A stretch of 64,000 bases of DNA from Lasiosphaeria ovina (taxonomy: Eukaryota > Ascomycota > Sordariomycetes > Sordariales > Lasiosphaeriaceae), in contig JAULSN010000009.1 of NCBI GenBank assembly GCA_033439765.1, positions 1,612,001 to 1,676,000 of the forward strand, written 5' to 3'. Both the position numbers and the translations under genes were made by a program. Below, piece after piece: positions 12,246-23,120 of the stretch. The notes below the pieces were generated by a model. It was not told the origin of the DNA. It saw only the letters and a list, made by a program, of their open reading frames with translations, and made no database searches. Within the stretch, counting starts at the first letter, position 1, and every line of letters begins with the position of its first letter.

Positions 12246-13282
12246 CAAGTTGCCTACTGGCTTGATGATGTTTTTGGTGGTTGTAGGAGGTCAGTTACGC
12301 TGGAAAGGTAAGGGCCGGGTTGCGTTGTGGTAAAAAGTGGTAAATTACATGTACTGGCGGGTATGTTGGCAGGGTTAGGGTTATGTATATTGGATTACAG
12401 TATCTAAAGACGTAACAGCTGCAGGAGACTCGCTCGAAATTAAACAACCGCTCCGTTCCCCGTCCCAAGGCGCGACCGTCTACGGTTCGGCTACTTCTAT
12501 CTCTTGATCTCTCGATTCTACAACCATCCACCCATCCCATCAGCAATGACCCGACCCGCAGTTAACGGTTTAACAATCCTATTAGGGAAGGACTCAATCC
12601 GCTCTGCGCTTGCGGGCTGACCCCCAGCACCGACGCGCCATACAACAAGGGCGTCGAGTGGGTACATACACAAACCCCTCCTCCACTACAATGGCTGACC
12701 ACCCGATTCAACAGCCAACCACTCGATTCGTGCGCTACATGGAATTCTCCCCTTCTCCGCGCCAGCCTCGACTGCCCCTTGTGCCCTCCACAAAATCCTC
12801 GACACCGACAATCCCCTACCGTGCCCGGGACGAGGAATAATGGCACGCAATACCTAAGGCGGTACGCCGTCGAGAGACAAGGCGCTGACGTCATCACCAC
12901 AGCCGGCCACACCGTTACTGTAGCCGACATTCTAAGTGCGCGGTGCGAAATTTGATTGCTTGCTGTGCCGCAAGCCCCACCACTCTGCTTCACGCTTATC
13001 TTCCGATTCGCTCTGCAGACCGGGTACATTTGCCATCCTTCACACACGGCGGCCACAAGCCACGTTAGCCATGTGACAAGCTCTTGTTCGACGTCACGCC
13101 ATCCGACAGGCCTCTGTGCCTTGCAAGAACCTCTCCTTTTTGCTCCACGGTGTAGCTGGCAGTTATCCTTTACTGTGGTGGTATGGGTAAGTAAAACCTC
13201 TATGCGGGGTATTCGCGCTAATCTTGGCATTGTATCTATACTACATTACAATAAATACACTCAAAGACTAGCCAATATTCTG
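12246..13282. other. No supported gene
   Basis: A 222-codon minus-strand frame (12562-13230) overlaps plus-strand frames and shows no domain. Its position between two transposon relics makes it more likely chance or decayed DNA than a gene. Confidence 0.4.
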
Positions 13283-13890
13283 TATGCATACCGTTAGCTG
13301 CAATCAGTGCTCTGCACCGTTCTGGCATTGATGCTAGCAGCTCTTTCAGGTAATTATCAGGTAGTTCCACCCAAGCCTCCTCAACATACTGGCTTAGCTT
13401 ATCGTACGAAGGCTTCTCTTCTAGGCCGTACCGGTCTTCGATCCAGTCCTTCATCTAGTTCTAATAAGACTTAATAGGGTTTAAATCTGGCGAAAAGGGT
13501 GGCCAGTCGATCACCGTAATGCCTCGCTCTTGGAGATCTTCCTTTGTCTCTGAGGCTACCGTCTTGCATCAGAATTAGATCCTCGCCAAGCCATTCCTTA
13601 CAAAGCTATGCCCAGCCATGAATTACAGGTACAGTATATGCTCGATAGGTTTCGGCGTTAATCTTGCCCCAATCCTTCTCCCAGAAGATTCCTGGGCCTT
13701 TGCCTAATAATAAGCCAGAAAAGCAACCCCAGAATATCCAGCCCCCCTTGCGCTGATGCTTTTCCACGATATAAGTAGGATCCCACTCCTCGCCTGGACG
13801 CCGAGTCATATACTGCTTCCTATGCGGGCTACCAGTTACTCAGGTCTCGTCGGTCCAGAGGATCTTTGCCTATTGGCTTAGTTCGCTAAT
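13283..13890 (-). pseudogene. Tc1/mariner-type transposase, decayed
   Basis: On the minus strand the DDE domain of a Tc1/mariner transposase can be followed across frame changes. It shows WTDET*VTGSPHRK (first Asp), RKGGWIFWGCFSGLL, EDLILMQD (second Asp), ITVIDWPPFSPDLNPIKSY (third catalytic residue) and a C-terminal helix region ending LPDNYLKELLASMPERCRAL. Stops interrupt it at WTDET* (TGA where Trp is usual), before LCKEWLG, and twice after NPIKSY. At least one frameshift lies near 13560. The N-terminal helix-turn-helix region is not recognisable, and I could not pair terminal inverted repeats. Confidence 0.8.
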
Positions 13891-14481
13891 TAAAGGGCTG
13901 GTTAATAAATAGTTTGAAGCTCGGTCGCCAGCTGGCGTGCAACCTCTCTAGCGCTCGACGATTCAACCGCGATACACAGTTTTGGGTTTCAATAAAATCT
14001 GTGCGCAACTGACCTCTGTCAATCGCCTTTGGGTGAGAGTGAGACGCTCGCTACTTCGCCGAGACGCCGGCTGGAGGACACGAGGGAAGGCGGCTGCTCA
14101 ATCCATGCTCGCCACGGCATCACGCTGCGCTGGAGGCCAAGGACACTAATAACCGAGCTCTCAGAGCCATGGTTAAAAGAAGAGCATGGTGATCAGTGAG
14201 AGCCATGGGGTTGAGGCGGCAAAAACACCACAAGCACTCGGGCAAAGGGACCAAGATGAAACGCTGACGGCGGCCTCGTCCCATTGACGAGGCCGCATAG
14301 ATACTACAAATAATACTATCTAGGCCGAGACCTAGCCTCTACTGGGGCAGATGAGCTCCCTGCCTAGGCACTCATCCGCTGTCATTGGCAAAAGAAAGCT
14401 CCCAGAAAGAAAACATTGACCTAACCAGGCCACCACAACTGGGAGTGAGCCCCGAGATATAGATATATGGTCATATTGGCG
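13891..14481. other. Intergenic, with a perfect hairpin
   Basis: There is no gene. The stretch holds an 11-bp perfect inverted repeat with a 5-nt loop (14270-14296) and two loosely repeated GAGCCATGG blocks near 14166 and 14201. Confidence 0.5.
14270..14296. repeat. Perfect 11-bp stem hairpin
   Basis: GCGGCCTCGTC (14270-14280) is followed by CCATT and then the exact reverse complement GACGAGGCCGC (14286-14296). No poly-T follows, so it is not a simple pol III terminator. It may be a remnant of an element end. Confidence 0.8.
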
Positions 14482-15225
14482 TTAGCCCTCGGCCAGGCGC
14501 CAGGTCTGGAGCAGGCGCTGGTCCTGGATCTCGGGTTGGAGCTCCTCTGGCTCGTCCTCGAACTCTTTCAGCAGCTCGGCGTCGGCGTAGCGGAACTGCG
14601 CCTCGAGCTGCGACGGCGACAGCGCCTTGAGCTCCGACGGCGACAGCTCCAGCAGGCTATCAGGCTGTGAGGGTTGTCCCGGCGAGATTTCTTCGTCGTT
14701 GGTCACCGCCGACGTGGCATAGCCCGAGTCGTGCGGGGATGGCGTCTCTGCTTGGGACGCTGACGCGGCGCCGGCGGCAGAGGAGAAATAGCCGTACCTC
14801 CCGGGCCGTTCTGGCGACGGGCCTCCTCCGGCGCGGCCGCCGTGCGCGGCTGCTGGCACAGACTCTGCATGTTGTGTGGTGGGGCCGCAGTTGCTGCTCC
14901 TGATGACAGGTATCTCGGTTAGGAGCGCCTGCGCACGTTCGACAGCAGAGACAGACCCCGGGCAGGCCCAGGGCGGAGGAAGCAGGCGGAGGTCGGCGCG
15001 GGGGATGAATCTAGCAGGGCGTGAGGGCTGGGTCGGGAGGTCAAGCGGCCAGTATTGTGAGGCATTGTCGCCTGGGCTGTTTGGCGGTGGTGACGGGTAC
15101 TCGGGCGCGAACGAAGTCGACGGGCGCACTATGGGCCACGCCGAGATCAGGCCCCATGTCCAACCTTCGGCGGGCCCGTCCGACGGGATCCCGGCTTCGC
15201 AATCGGGGCTGGCTCTCGCGGGCAT
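14482..15225 (-). CDS. Hypothetical proline-rich protein, 247 aa
   Basis: An uninterrupted ATG-to-stop frame of 247 codons. The N-terminal half is Pro/Ser-rich low complexity. The C-terminal half is acidic and helical-looking, with two tandem copies of a Ser-Pro-Ser-(Glu/Gln)-Leu motif (LSPSELKALSPSQLEAQ), and ends in QTWRLAEG. No signal peptide, membrane segment or known domain is visible. It could be a single-exon gene or the last exon of a longer one, and it stands alone in transposon-rich DNA. I do not recognise a family. Confidence 0.4.
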   Translation of the reverse strand: MPARASPDCEAGIPSDGPAEGWTWGLISAWPIVRPSTSFAPEYPSPPPNSPGDNASQYWPLDLPTQPSRPARFIPRADLRLLPPPWACPGSVSAVERAQALLTEIPVIRSSNCGPTTQHAESVPAAAHGGRAGGGPSPERPGRYGYFSSAAGAASASQAETPSPHDSGYATSAVTNDEEISPGQPSQPDSLLELSPSELKALSPSQLEAQFRYADAELLKEFEDEPEELQPEIQDQRLLQTWRLAEG

Positions 15226-15757
15226 GGCGTTGTTCGATCAGGCAAATTGGCAATGCAAGGGATGCTTCGGCCAGGGGATTTGATGGACGCAGCTAGTGGG
15301 GAGAGAGCTTTGAACGGCCAAAGTCAAGCGGATAACGTGGAAATGGAATAGCAAGAGAGGCAACAGAGACAGCTCGACTACCACTGCTGGACCGGGAATT
15401 GGACCAAGTCATGTCCCCTAGCCAGTCTTTATTCATTTAATGGTATGTACATAATTATTAGGTGATTTGATTCTAAAACCACCGGTCGAGCCCCGAGGGA
15501 AATCAGAAACGCCGGCGCTGGGTAGACTAGTTCTGGAACCACCTCTAGAATGGACCACGATTGGCGTGGAGGCTAGCGCCTCGCTGGCGGGCTGAGAGGC
15601 GGCTTGCTACTAAAAGGCCCAAGAGCGATCTACCCTCTGGAGGTCACGCCAGAAGGTTCCAAAGACATCCAGGCCATTCTAGGTTTTGATGAGGAGCGAG
15701 ACTCGAGAGAGGCCAAGACAGGTCAAGGGGCCTGCAGTTTCCTGTGGCGAGCTTCAT

Positions 15758-15792
15758 GCACAGCACAGCACAGCACAGCACAGCACAGCACC
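15758..15792. repeat. (CAGCA)n microsatellite
   Basis: About seven copies of a CAGCA pentanucleotide in tandem. Confidence 0.9.
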
Positions 15793-16365
15793 AAAGGTCG
15801 AGGAGGGGGAGAGTGAAAAGCGGCAAACCGCGACACGGTGGCGCCTGCTAATGACTCAGGGCCGCTGCACCGTCGTGTGCCAAGATTTGTCGGCGGTAGT
15901 CAAGTCTGTGGACTGTGGAGGGTCGAGACGCAGCTTTCACGGCGCCGTATGAGGGTTGGCTGCGAGGACGCGTCCAGGTGACGACGGGCTTTGACTGCGT
16001 GTATGTCTGAGTGAGCGAGTCTCTGTCCTTTGAGACATTCTGGTTGCTCACTCGCACATCTCCAATATCTCCACCAACCCTCTCGTCATGCCGGGAAATC
16101 TAGCTGTCCGCCATTCGAGGAGGGAAGGAACTACTGTGTAGTGAAGCTACTTCCCCGCCTGCAACCCGCTCGTTCCAGGGCCAATGAGAGCACAGCTACG
16201 TGAAAACCTCTATGAAACCACCGCGGACTGGATCTCGACAACTCTGCGGGGAGCCAATCAGCTGCGGGCTAGTTCAACCTCTCTTTGCTTTGCTTTTTGG
16301 GGACTCGAGTCTGGCTCGCTCGAAGCTCGACAAAGGGTATTCTGGACCGACTGCCTCAACAAAAG

Positions 16366-16409
16366 AACCTACCTACCTACCTACCTACCTACCTACCTAC
16401 CTACCTACC
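16366..16409. repeat. (CTAC)n microsatellite
   Basis: About eleven uninterrupted copies of the tetranucleotide CTAC. Confidence 0.9.
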
Positions 16410-17142
16410 ACCACCTCTCTGAAGCTTTGCATTAGAATTGGATGCATGTCTCGGTGCTCTCGCCAAACCGCTCCGTTTTGGGAATGGCCCCGCCAACTCA
16501 TACTCAGAGGCATTGATTGCCCCACGGCCGTCGTCGGCCTGCGACGAGTTTGGCGCCACCGGACTGACTGCAACTGCACCAACCTATTTAAGATCCCTAG
16601 GTACAGTAGGTGTGTCCTTTAGAGCTACCCCCGAGTACGCCCAGCAAAAGACAGAAAGACCGACCCCTCATTTTGTCAGGGTGAAATCGAGTCCCCCGCT
16701 ACTGCGCCTGTTCAGGTCAGTCTGATCCTGAACTCTTTTCCGTCTTCTCGCCTTGGGGGGAAAGGAAGCAGGTATGAAGGAACTTAGTGCAGGTCCGTTT
16801 AGACTTGCAACGCTAGAGCCTGGCTGCCGTCCGTTGGCAAGCACATGCACACACAGATGGTGCACTACGCCTCATTCGCGCTAGCTCGGATGGGCTGGCA
16901 TGTGATGGTTCCTGCCTGCCGGCCGGCAGACTCCCTTCTCAAACTTCGATTGCCCTCCCCAACCCCCGACTCGCGTAACTTTCGTCTTGTTACAGACATG
17001 CTTCTCAGTACAGGGTTTGAAGCAATAACGTGATAATCATATTCAGTTAAACGAGGGCAGAAAGCCAGAGAGAGGCTACGGTGGGCATAACATCGTGATT
17101 GGACATCAACTCAGAAGACACAAGTGACAGAAGACATAAACA

Positions 17143-19009
17143 TCAGTCGTCAACATCTCGGGGCTGCATCTTGGACCAGGCCTCGTCGTATTCCTCCGGT
17201 GTCTGGTAGGCGAACTCGGTCGGGCGCGTGATGGGCAGGAAGCCGACCTTGTGGTCCTCGAACTCCTGGAGGCGCTTGCGCGTCGCGGGGCGGCTGGCGT
17301 TGACGCTGTAGACCTTGACACGGTGGCAGCTGCTGGTGACGTGCAAGCCCCAGTTCCAGCTGTGGCGGACCTCCATAGGCTGCGTGTTGAGACTGTTGTC
17401 CCAGCACCGCACCACGAGCTCCGCCCAGCCCTCGTGGTCGCACGGCACCGACGCCGTCCACGTCCGCCACGCGAACTTGTGCTTGGCCGACATGCTCTCC
17501 ACGGGTACCCCGTACCACACGCGCCCGCCGTCGGCTGACACCTCGACCCGCTCCGGCCATCGCCCGCCCCCGGAGTAAGCCCAGCCCGTGACGGCGATGT
17601 GTCCGTTGTGCACCACTACCTCCTTGTTCCAGGGCGTCATTATGGCGCTGCTGACGGGCATCTCCTGGATCTGGATGCCCACTGCTTGTTTTTCACACAC
17701 CCGATTCTGATCAGCTTTGCTCACAATCCGTGTGACGGGGGTCATGTGAGGTGAAGTGAAAGGTGCTTACACTGGGGCAGCTGGTTGTGCTTGCCGTACT
17801 GCTGCTGAAAGTATAGGTACTCTCTGCTTTGGACCGGGGCCCGGCTCGTGTTCTCGATGGCCTTGACGCGGTACAGCCACTTGACGCTGCGGGCGCCAAT
17901 GTATCCCGCGACGACGGCGCGCAGGGGGAAGCCGTGGATCTTGGGCAGGGGCTTGCCGTTCATCTCCCACGCGAGCAGCACCTCGCCGGCCTTGACCTTT
18001 GACCACGGCACCGACACGACGTAGTTCATGCACTCGCCGCCCTTGAAGTACGTCTCGGCGCCGTACAACTCCAGATGCTTGGCGCCGCCCTTGAGCCCGC
18101 CGCAGTGCTTGACGACCTTCTTGAGGCTGACGCCCGTCCACGTGGCCGTGCCGATGGCTCCCTCGGCCCACGGCGCGTTGATCATCTCGTCGCCCTCGCC
18201 GGCGAACTCGTTGATCTGCTCCAGCCTGCGCGTGCCGCTGCACTGGATGGTGACGAGCTTGGACACGCGCGGGAACAGCGCCTCGTTCTGCAGGTCCGCG
18301 AGCGTGAGCTTTTGCGGCTTGTTGACGAGCCCATCGAGCCGCAGGTCGAAGGCCTGCCCGTCAATGTCGGGGATGCCGCCGTGGTTGCGCACAAAGTGCA
18401 GCTCGTTGGGCGTCACCGTCTCCTTGACCAGCAGGCTCTTGGGCGGCTCACCGTTGTACGGGAACTGGAGCAGGTGCAGCATGTCCGGGTGTTTCTCCTC
18501 GAGCACGCGCCGCCAACTCTCCTCGGGCACGTCGGTGAGCGCCCCGCCGATGGACTTGTGCCACAGCTTCCAGCGCACGCCCTCCAGCACCGGGTTGGTG
18601 GCGGGGACGGGGCCTAGTTGGAACTCTGGCGGCGGCGGGAACTTGAACCGGGCGAAGCGGCGCTTGGCCTTTTCCTTCTTGTCGGGATGGTCCTCCCACT
18701 CGACGTAGCCCTTCCAGCCCGGGCGCTCCTCGGCGACCTCAAAGGCCGCGTCGTCGTCCTCGGCATCGGGGCGGAGCTCGGCCGCGTCGGACCCGGCTAC
18801 CTCGGGCGAGTCGAGGCTGATGGCGAAGTCGCTCTGGTTGCGCAGGCCAAGGCGCGCGGGCTCTAGGCCCTGTTCGAGCAGCCACTCATCGGGCGGCTGT
18901 GTCCGAATAGACAAGGGCGTGTCAGATACTTGAAGCTGTATTTTTGGCCGCACAGACAGGAACTCACCAAGCCGCTGACTCGCTCGCGGTGAGCAACTCC
19001 AGCTTCCAT
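17143..19009 (-). CDS. Sulfite oxidase-type molybdenum oxidoreductase
   Basis: Three exons, 19009-18968, 18896-17771 and 17684-17143, with introns of 71 nt (phase 0) and 86 nt (phase 1), give 569 residues from the ATG at 19009. Residues about 175-365 form the molybdopterin-binding oxidoreductase domain. Cys233 in TIQCSGTRR is the expected molybdenum ligand, and ARSVKWL and LAWEMNGKPLPKIHGFPLR are family hallmarks. The last 150 residues form the Mo-co dimerisation domain (MPVSSAIMTP, ITGWAYSGGG-like, NSLNTQP). There is no cytochrome b5 or flavin domain, so it is organised like plant sulfite oxidase rather than nitrate reductase or animal SUOX. The first 160 residues are acidic and family-poor. 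No peroxisomal C-terminus is seen (it ends RDVDD). The likely role is oxidation of sulfite or a related substrate; the substrate is inferred. Confidence 0.88.
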
Positions 19010-20822
19010 ATCGGGGATGAGTGCCCAAATCTAGACTCGATCGAGGTACTAAGAGGTATAGGTAGTGCTACAAAACAACAACAACAAAGTGAGAATTCAC
19101 CTACAAACCCAAGAAATACAAAATGCCACTCTTCCATAAGAACCCGGGGGAGTAACGAGAACTACCTAGTATAAATACTCCGTACTACCCTGCCGCCGAG
19201 CCCAACCCCGACGGCCCAACCCCAACTGTCCGACCAAAGGCCGAGTGGGGTCCGACGGTTCGATGACGCTTACTCACGGACACGAAAGACGGAATGACGC
19301 TTATTCAGAATCCCGGCGGCGGCCTGCGTTTCAGTTGGCCAAAGGGCAGATATTCCGCCACATATCCCGCAAATGTGATTTGGGCTTGCGGTCGCAGTTG
19401 CAGTGCATCTCCCAGCGCAACATCAGCAGCAATATGACGCGGTGCGATTCGGCCTCGCGACCTGTTTTGATCGTGGAATGTCCCAATGAGGTCCCCGAGC
19501 CGATGACGAGCTGTACAAAACAAGACCGCAGCCAACCAGGTCTCCAGGTTTGGCTTGGTAGGACTGGTTAAGATGCGGGGAGTTCTCGACGAGAAGAACA
19601 ACACCGGCGGCCGGTCGCTCAGAAACGTGGAGCGCACCGTCGCCGGCCCTGCCGTCCGCTTCAGCCCGTAATTACGCGGAACCTCGGCGCGGAATTTTCG
19701 GCCAACGCGGCCGTGCACCATTACTTCATGTCCCTCGAGAGTTGCGTTGCTGAGGCGCCGCCAGCTTAATATCTTTGTCCCTGTCCAAATGTTGCATTTG
19801 TTTTTTTGGAGTAGAACTACTTGGTAGATGAGAGCAGCATTCACTCTAGGGTGTTGAAAGCCTGCAACTATTCGTTCCTTCTGCAGGCGTTGTGAAGAGA
19901 ATAATTACAGAGAATAACGATACAGGAATCATGACAATAATTGCAGTCAATCAATTGCAGCTCACCACCGCAAGACTGTTTGTGTGAAAAAGAGTCGCAA
20001 TCTGAACAAGTCAAATGAATCATACTGAACATCGACTCATGGTCCCTGCTTCACAACCCTGGTCAGTTCAAACTACAGTGACACAGTCATGTCTTTCTTT
20101 TGGCCCGCCTGTTGAGTGAATCAGATTATCAGAACTATCCCGAGTTAACGTTCAATTGCAAGCTGCAGTGATATAAGATAAAGCCAAACAGCGCTCTCTC
20201 TCACCCGGATAATTGCATACATCAAAAGTCGAGGGGCTCCCGTCGCGGTTGATCTGCCGGCAGGCTAACCAAGAGAGAGAGAGCTGCCTGGGCGTGCGGG
20301 GAGCGAGGGACCGGGGGGGCGTGTCGGCAGCCAAAGCCATAGGGTTTGCAAGCTCTCCTCGTCCGCATTAGCCAAGCAGCTAGAGGGTAATGATTGGCAG
20401 AGAAGGGTACCAGATTGGGATCGGCCATTCAGACCCCCCTCTCCAGTCGAGTCGAGTTGAGTCGAGTCAGGGAACCTCGACAACATCTCCCCAGAATCCC
20501 AGAGGCACCTACCTGCTTCTGCTTTCCTATCAGGCCGGGATAGATAGATTGGGGGGGGAGGTGAGAGGGGCGCGGGCGCCGAGGCTGCGTCGTCGTCTCT
20601 CCCCGGGGAAGCTCCTCGACAACTTAAGAGGCAAACGCCTGTTTGAGCAAAGTCTTGCATCCTCTCTCTCTCTCGTCTTCACACTGCGCTCACTTGTGTG
20701 CGAACTCCCCTCTCCTCACCCACATTCGTTGAGCACTGGGTATTAGCCGGCCCACGCGCGTCTTTTCTTCTTTCCCACCCAACAACTCCCAGTCAGTCAG
20801 TCTCGACATCTCGCGCCCAGCC
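19010..20822. other. Intergenic, 1.8 kb
   Basis: This divergent spacer lies between the molybdenum enzyme (-) and the Asp/Gln-rich gene (+). It carries an AT-rich stretch around 19860-20170, a GAGTCGAGT-type direct repeat near 20447-20470 and pyrimidine-rich leaders just upstream of 20823. No gene is supported. Confidence 0.5.
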
Positions 20823-21234
20823 ATGGCCGCCCCCACCACTCACCACTACCCCGAGCTTCCGGAGACGTGCAACTGCGCCGCCACGGCGATTGCCCTCTTG
20901 CTGCACATCGCCAGCACGCAGGAGTGGGCTTTCGGCGAGCCCGAGAGCCCGCCCTGCCGCACGGCCATGGACCACTGCCCGGGGTGCCCGCTGTCGAACT
21001 CGCCCGAATTCCGGCATATCATGATGCTTGGCTGGGCAGAGGTTGACGCCCCCCCGGTTCCTGTCACGCTCGGGCCGTTGGCCCCGCGCGAGGCCCTGAT
21101 CTACGATCTCGTCCGCCATTACAACGTCTGGTTACTCTTACTCGAGCGCATAGAGGACGGTAGGGAGTCTTCCCCAATCACATGAACATGCACCGTCTTT
21201 TCTTTCATTTTTTCTCTTTTCCTCCCTTTTTCAT

Positions 21235-21237
<3 letters not shown>

Positions 21238-21270
<33 letters not shown>
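21238..21270. repeat. (CT)n tract in an intron
   Basis: An uninterrupted CT repeat of about 33 bp within the proposed 227-nt intron of the gene at 20823; a second CT run lies near 21278-21290. Confidence 0.9.
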
Positions 21271-21276
<6 letters not shown>

Positions 21277-21486
21277 TTCTCTCTCTCTCTTCACCCAATT
21301 GTCCGTCCCACAAACACAAACGGGGTTGGGCTTGCCGGCTGACCGTTTGTCCATGTGCCGTCTCCCCCTTTTTGCCCCGAATCCAGGCATGCCGATTGAG
21401 CTCAGATCCAAATCACTGGGGCGTGAAAACCTGGTGTATTACGATTCCGAGAGGATCTACAAGCACATCAAGAGCGTCGTGGCCCC

Positions 21487-21520
<34 letters not shown>

Positions 21521-21621
21521 TGCATGTCCGAGGGGGAGGCGATGATCCCGCCGTGGCTGCGTGTGGTGCGCGACAACAGCAGCAACTTCCGCCGCGAGTA
21601 GGAGCGTGAGGAAGCTGAGAA

Positions 21622-21657
21622 GAAGAAGAAACAGGAGCAGCAGCAGCAGCAGGAGCA

Positions 21658-21694
<37 letters not shown>

Positions 21695-21705
21695 CAGCAG
21701 CAAAA
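21622..21705. repeat. CAG/GAG trinucleotide tract
   Basis: CAG-rich trinucleotides with interspersed GAG, coding Gln/Glu in the plus frame of the disrupted gene. This is a likely site of length variation. Confidence 0.85.
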
Positions 21706-22142
21706 GAAAGCCGAGCCCAAGGACGAGAACGCGCCGCGCGCACGAGGACCACCTCGCAGACCCGGGCCGGTCGCTGGCCTTCTACTTCGTGCCGCGGCTG
21801 GCGGAGCTCGCGGTTCTGTGCGACCTGGGGCTCGACCACGTGTACGACATGCTCATGGAGCCGACCGAGGAGTTCACGCAGTCGGACACGGCCCATGCCA
21901 TGGCCGACGCGCTGCTGGCCGAGGTCATCCGCCGCCGTGGCGACCGCAACGAGTTCGCCCTCCCCTTCCGGTACTACTTCGACGTCGCGGACCGCGACCC
22001 CAACCCGTGGTGGCCCCGCTCCCTGAGAGTCGTGCACGAAATGCTCGGTTACGAGGATGTTGAGGATGGTGAGGGTGAGGGTGAGGGCGAGGGAAAACAA
22101 CCCCGGCCAGATCCGATGGTAATCGATTCATTGATTGATTGA

Positions 22143-23120
22143 TTCATTCGTTGGTCGGTTGGTTGGTTGACTGACAGCGAACGGCGCTTGACGGCGGAGA
22201 GGATTAAGTTAGCAGACTGTCTCTCTCTCTCTCCTTTTTCCCACTTTCTCTTTTTTTTTTTCTTTTTTTCTCTTTCTCTCTCCCTCTCAGTGGTAATCAC
22301 GAGTGTGTTGTTTTTTATTTTTGTATTGCGTATTTCCTTCATACAACAAAGCAAGCACCATCTTATGTGCGCAGGCGCGGCCGAGGCGGGGATGTTGTGT
22401 TGTCCCCAGCAGTTGTCATCTTTCAGTGTCAGATTGTCGGTTAGTTACGACTTGTTTAATCATCCTTAACGTTAATGTACCTAGCTTAATTAGTATCCAG
22501 CGGCTTGTCGTCATGGACAGCGCGTGTTATTTGACAATTCGGACTCTCCTATCTCTCTCATGAATTCACACACTCTCACTCTATGCATGAAACCGTGATT
22601 GATTCATGCTAATAGTAGATCAATTAGACCGGGTGTCATCAAATCACGAGCGAGAACCCGCCCGCCAAGGGGAAATATAACAGCATTGAGACCAGAAATC
22701 CTACGCAAAACATCCGCCTCCCCGAAATCGAATAATTCAACGAAACAAACACATAGGGCAACCAATCCATAATCAAATACCCAACACACGCGAGTCACGG
22801 GACAACAGCCCCCGCAATCCCTCGCTCCGCGTGACCTTGGTCACAGTATATCACGACCGTCGGCGCGAGAGTGAGATAGAAAAGCAGCACCAGATAAGGC
22901 AGGGACTCGCAAGTGTGGTGGCACCAGGGCAAACACCCGTTGGCACGACATCCGCTCATCCGCCCAACACCCCGCTCGATGCAAAAAGCTGTGCCACTAC
23001 CCGTTGGCCTAGAGTTTGCCCGCCATGATTGGAGAGAGGGGGCAGCCTCGGGTTCCCCCCCCCCGGGACTGCGGATTCTCTCCCGCGGCGGCCGCCTAGC
23101 CTTTTTTTTTTTTGCCTCCA
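22143..23120. other. Intergenic
   Basis: The space between the converging gene ends at 22142 and 23121 holds poly-T/CT-rich DNA near 22220-22290 and no supported gene. Confidence 0.5.

Larger units (their letters stand above)
15226..17142. other. Intergenic with microsatellites
   Basis: Only short overlapping frames occur. Two simple repeats are listed separately. No promoter or RNA gene can be named. Confidence 0.5.
20823..22142 (+). pseudogene. Asp/Gln-rich hypothetical protein gene, interrupted
   Basis: Exon 1 (20823-21159) starts with a Kozak-like GCCATGG and joins in phase 1 to 21387 across a 227-nt intron that contains a long CT repeat. Residues 1-112 include several Cys/His (CNCAAT, CRTAMDHCPGCP). 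Exon 2 continues with an eleven-Asp run (near 21488-21521) to a TAG at 21599. In the same frame after the stop, coding character continues as EREEAEKKKKQEQ plus a long Gln run. Then, after a one-frame shift near 21735, a well-formed stretch follows (LAFYFVPRLAELAVLCDLGLDHVYDM to NPWWPRSLRVVHEML) up to a stop at 22142. The stop is best explained as CAG changed to TAG, plus a small indel. Alternatively, an unusual intron removes the region. No known family. Confidence 0.55.

Noticed and set aside
12370..12385. TTAGGG-like sequence
   Set aside because: Little more than one and a half telomere-type units (AGGGTTAGGGTTA); no array, so not a telomere remnant.
12562..13230. 222-codon minus-strand frame between two transposon relics
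   Set aside because: No domain, competing plus-strand frames, and surrounded by decayed transposons.
18028..18708. 226-codon plus-strand frame
   Set aside because: Antisense shadow of the molybdenum enzyme exon, with Ser/Pro/Leu low-complexity composition.
21413..21720. Poly-Leu, poly-Ser and poly-Cys minus-strand frames
   Set aside because: Antisense readings of the GAC and CAG repeats.
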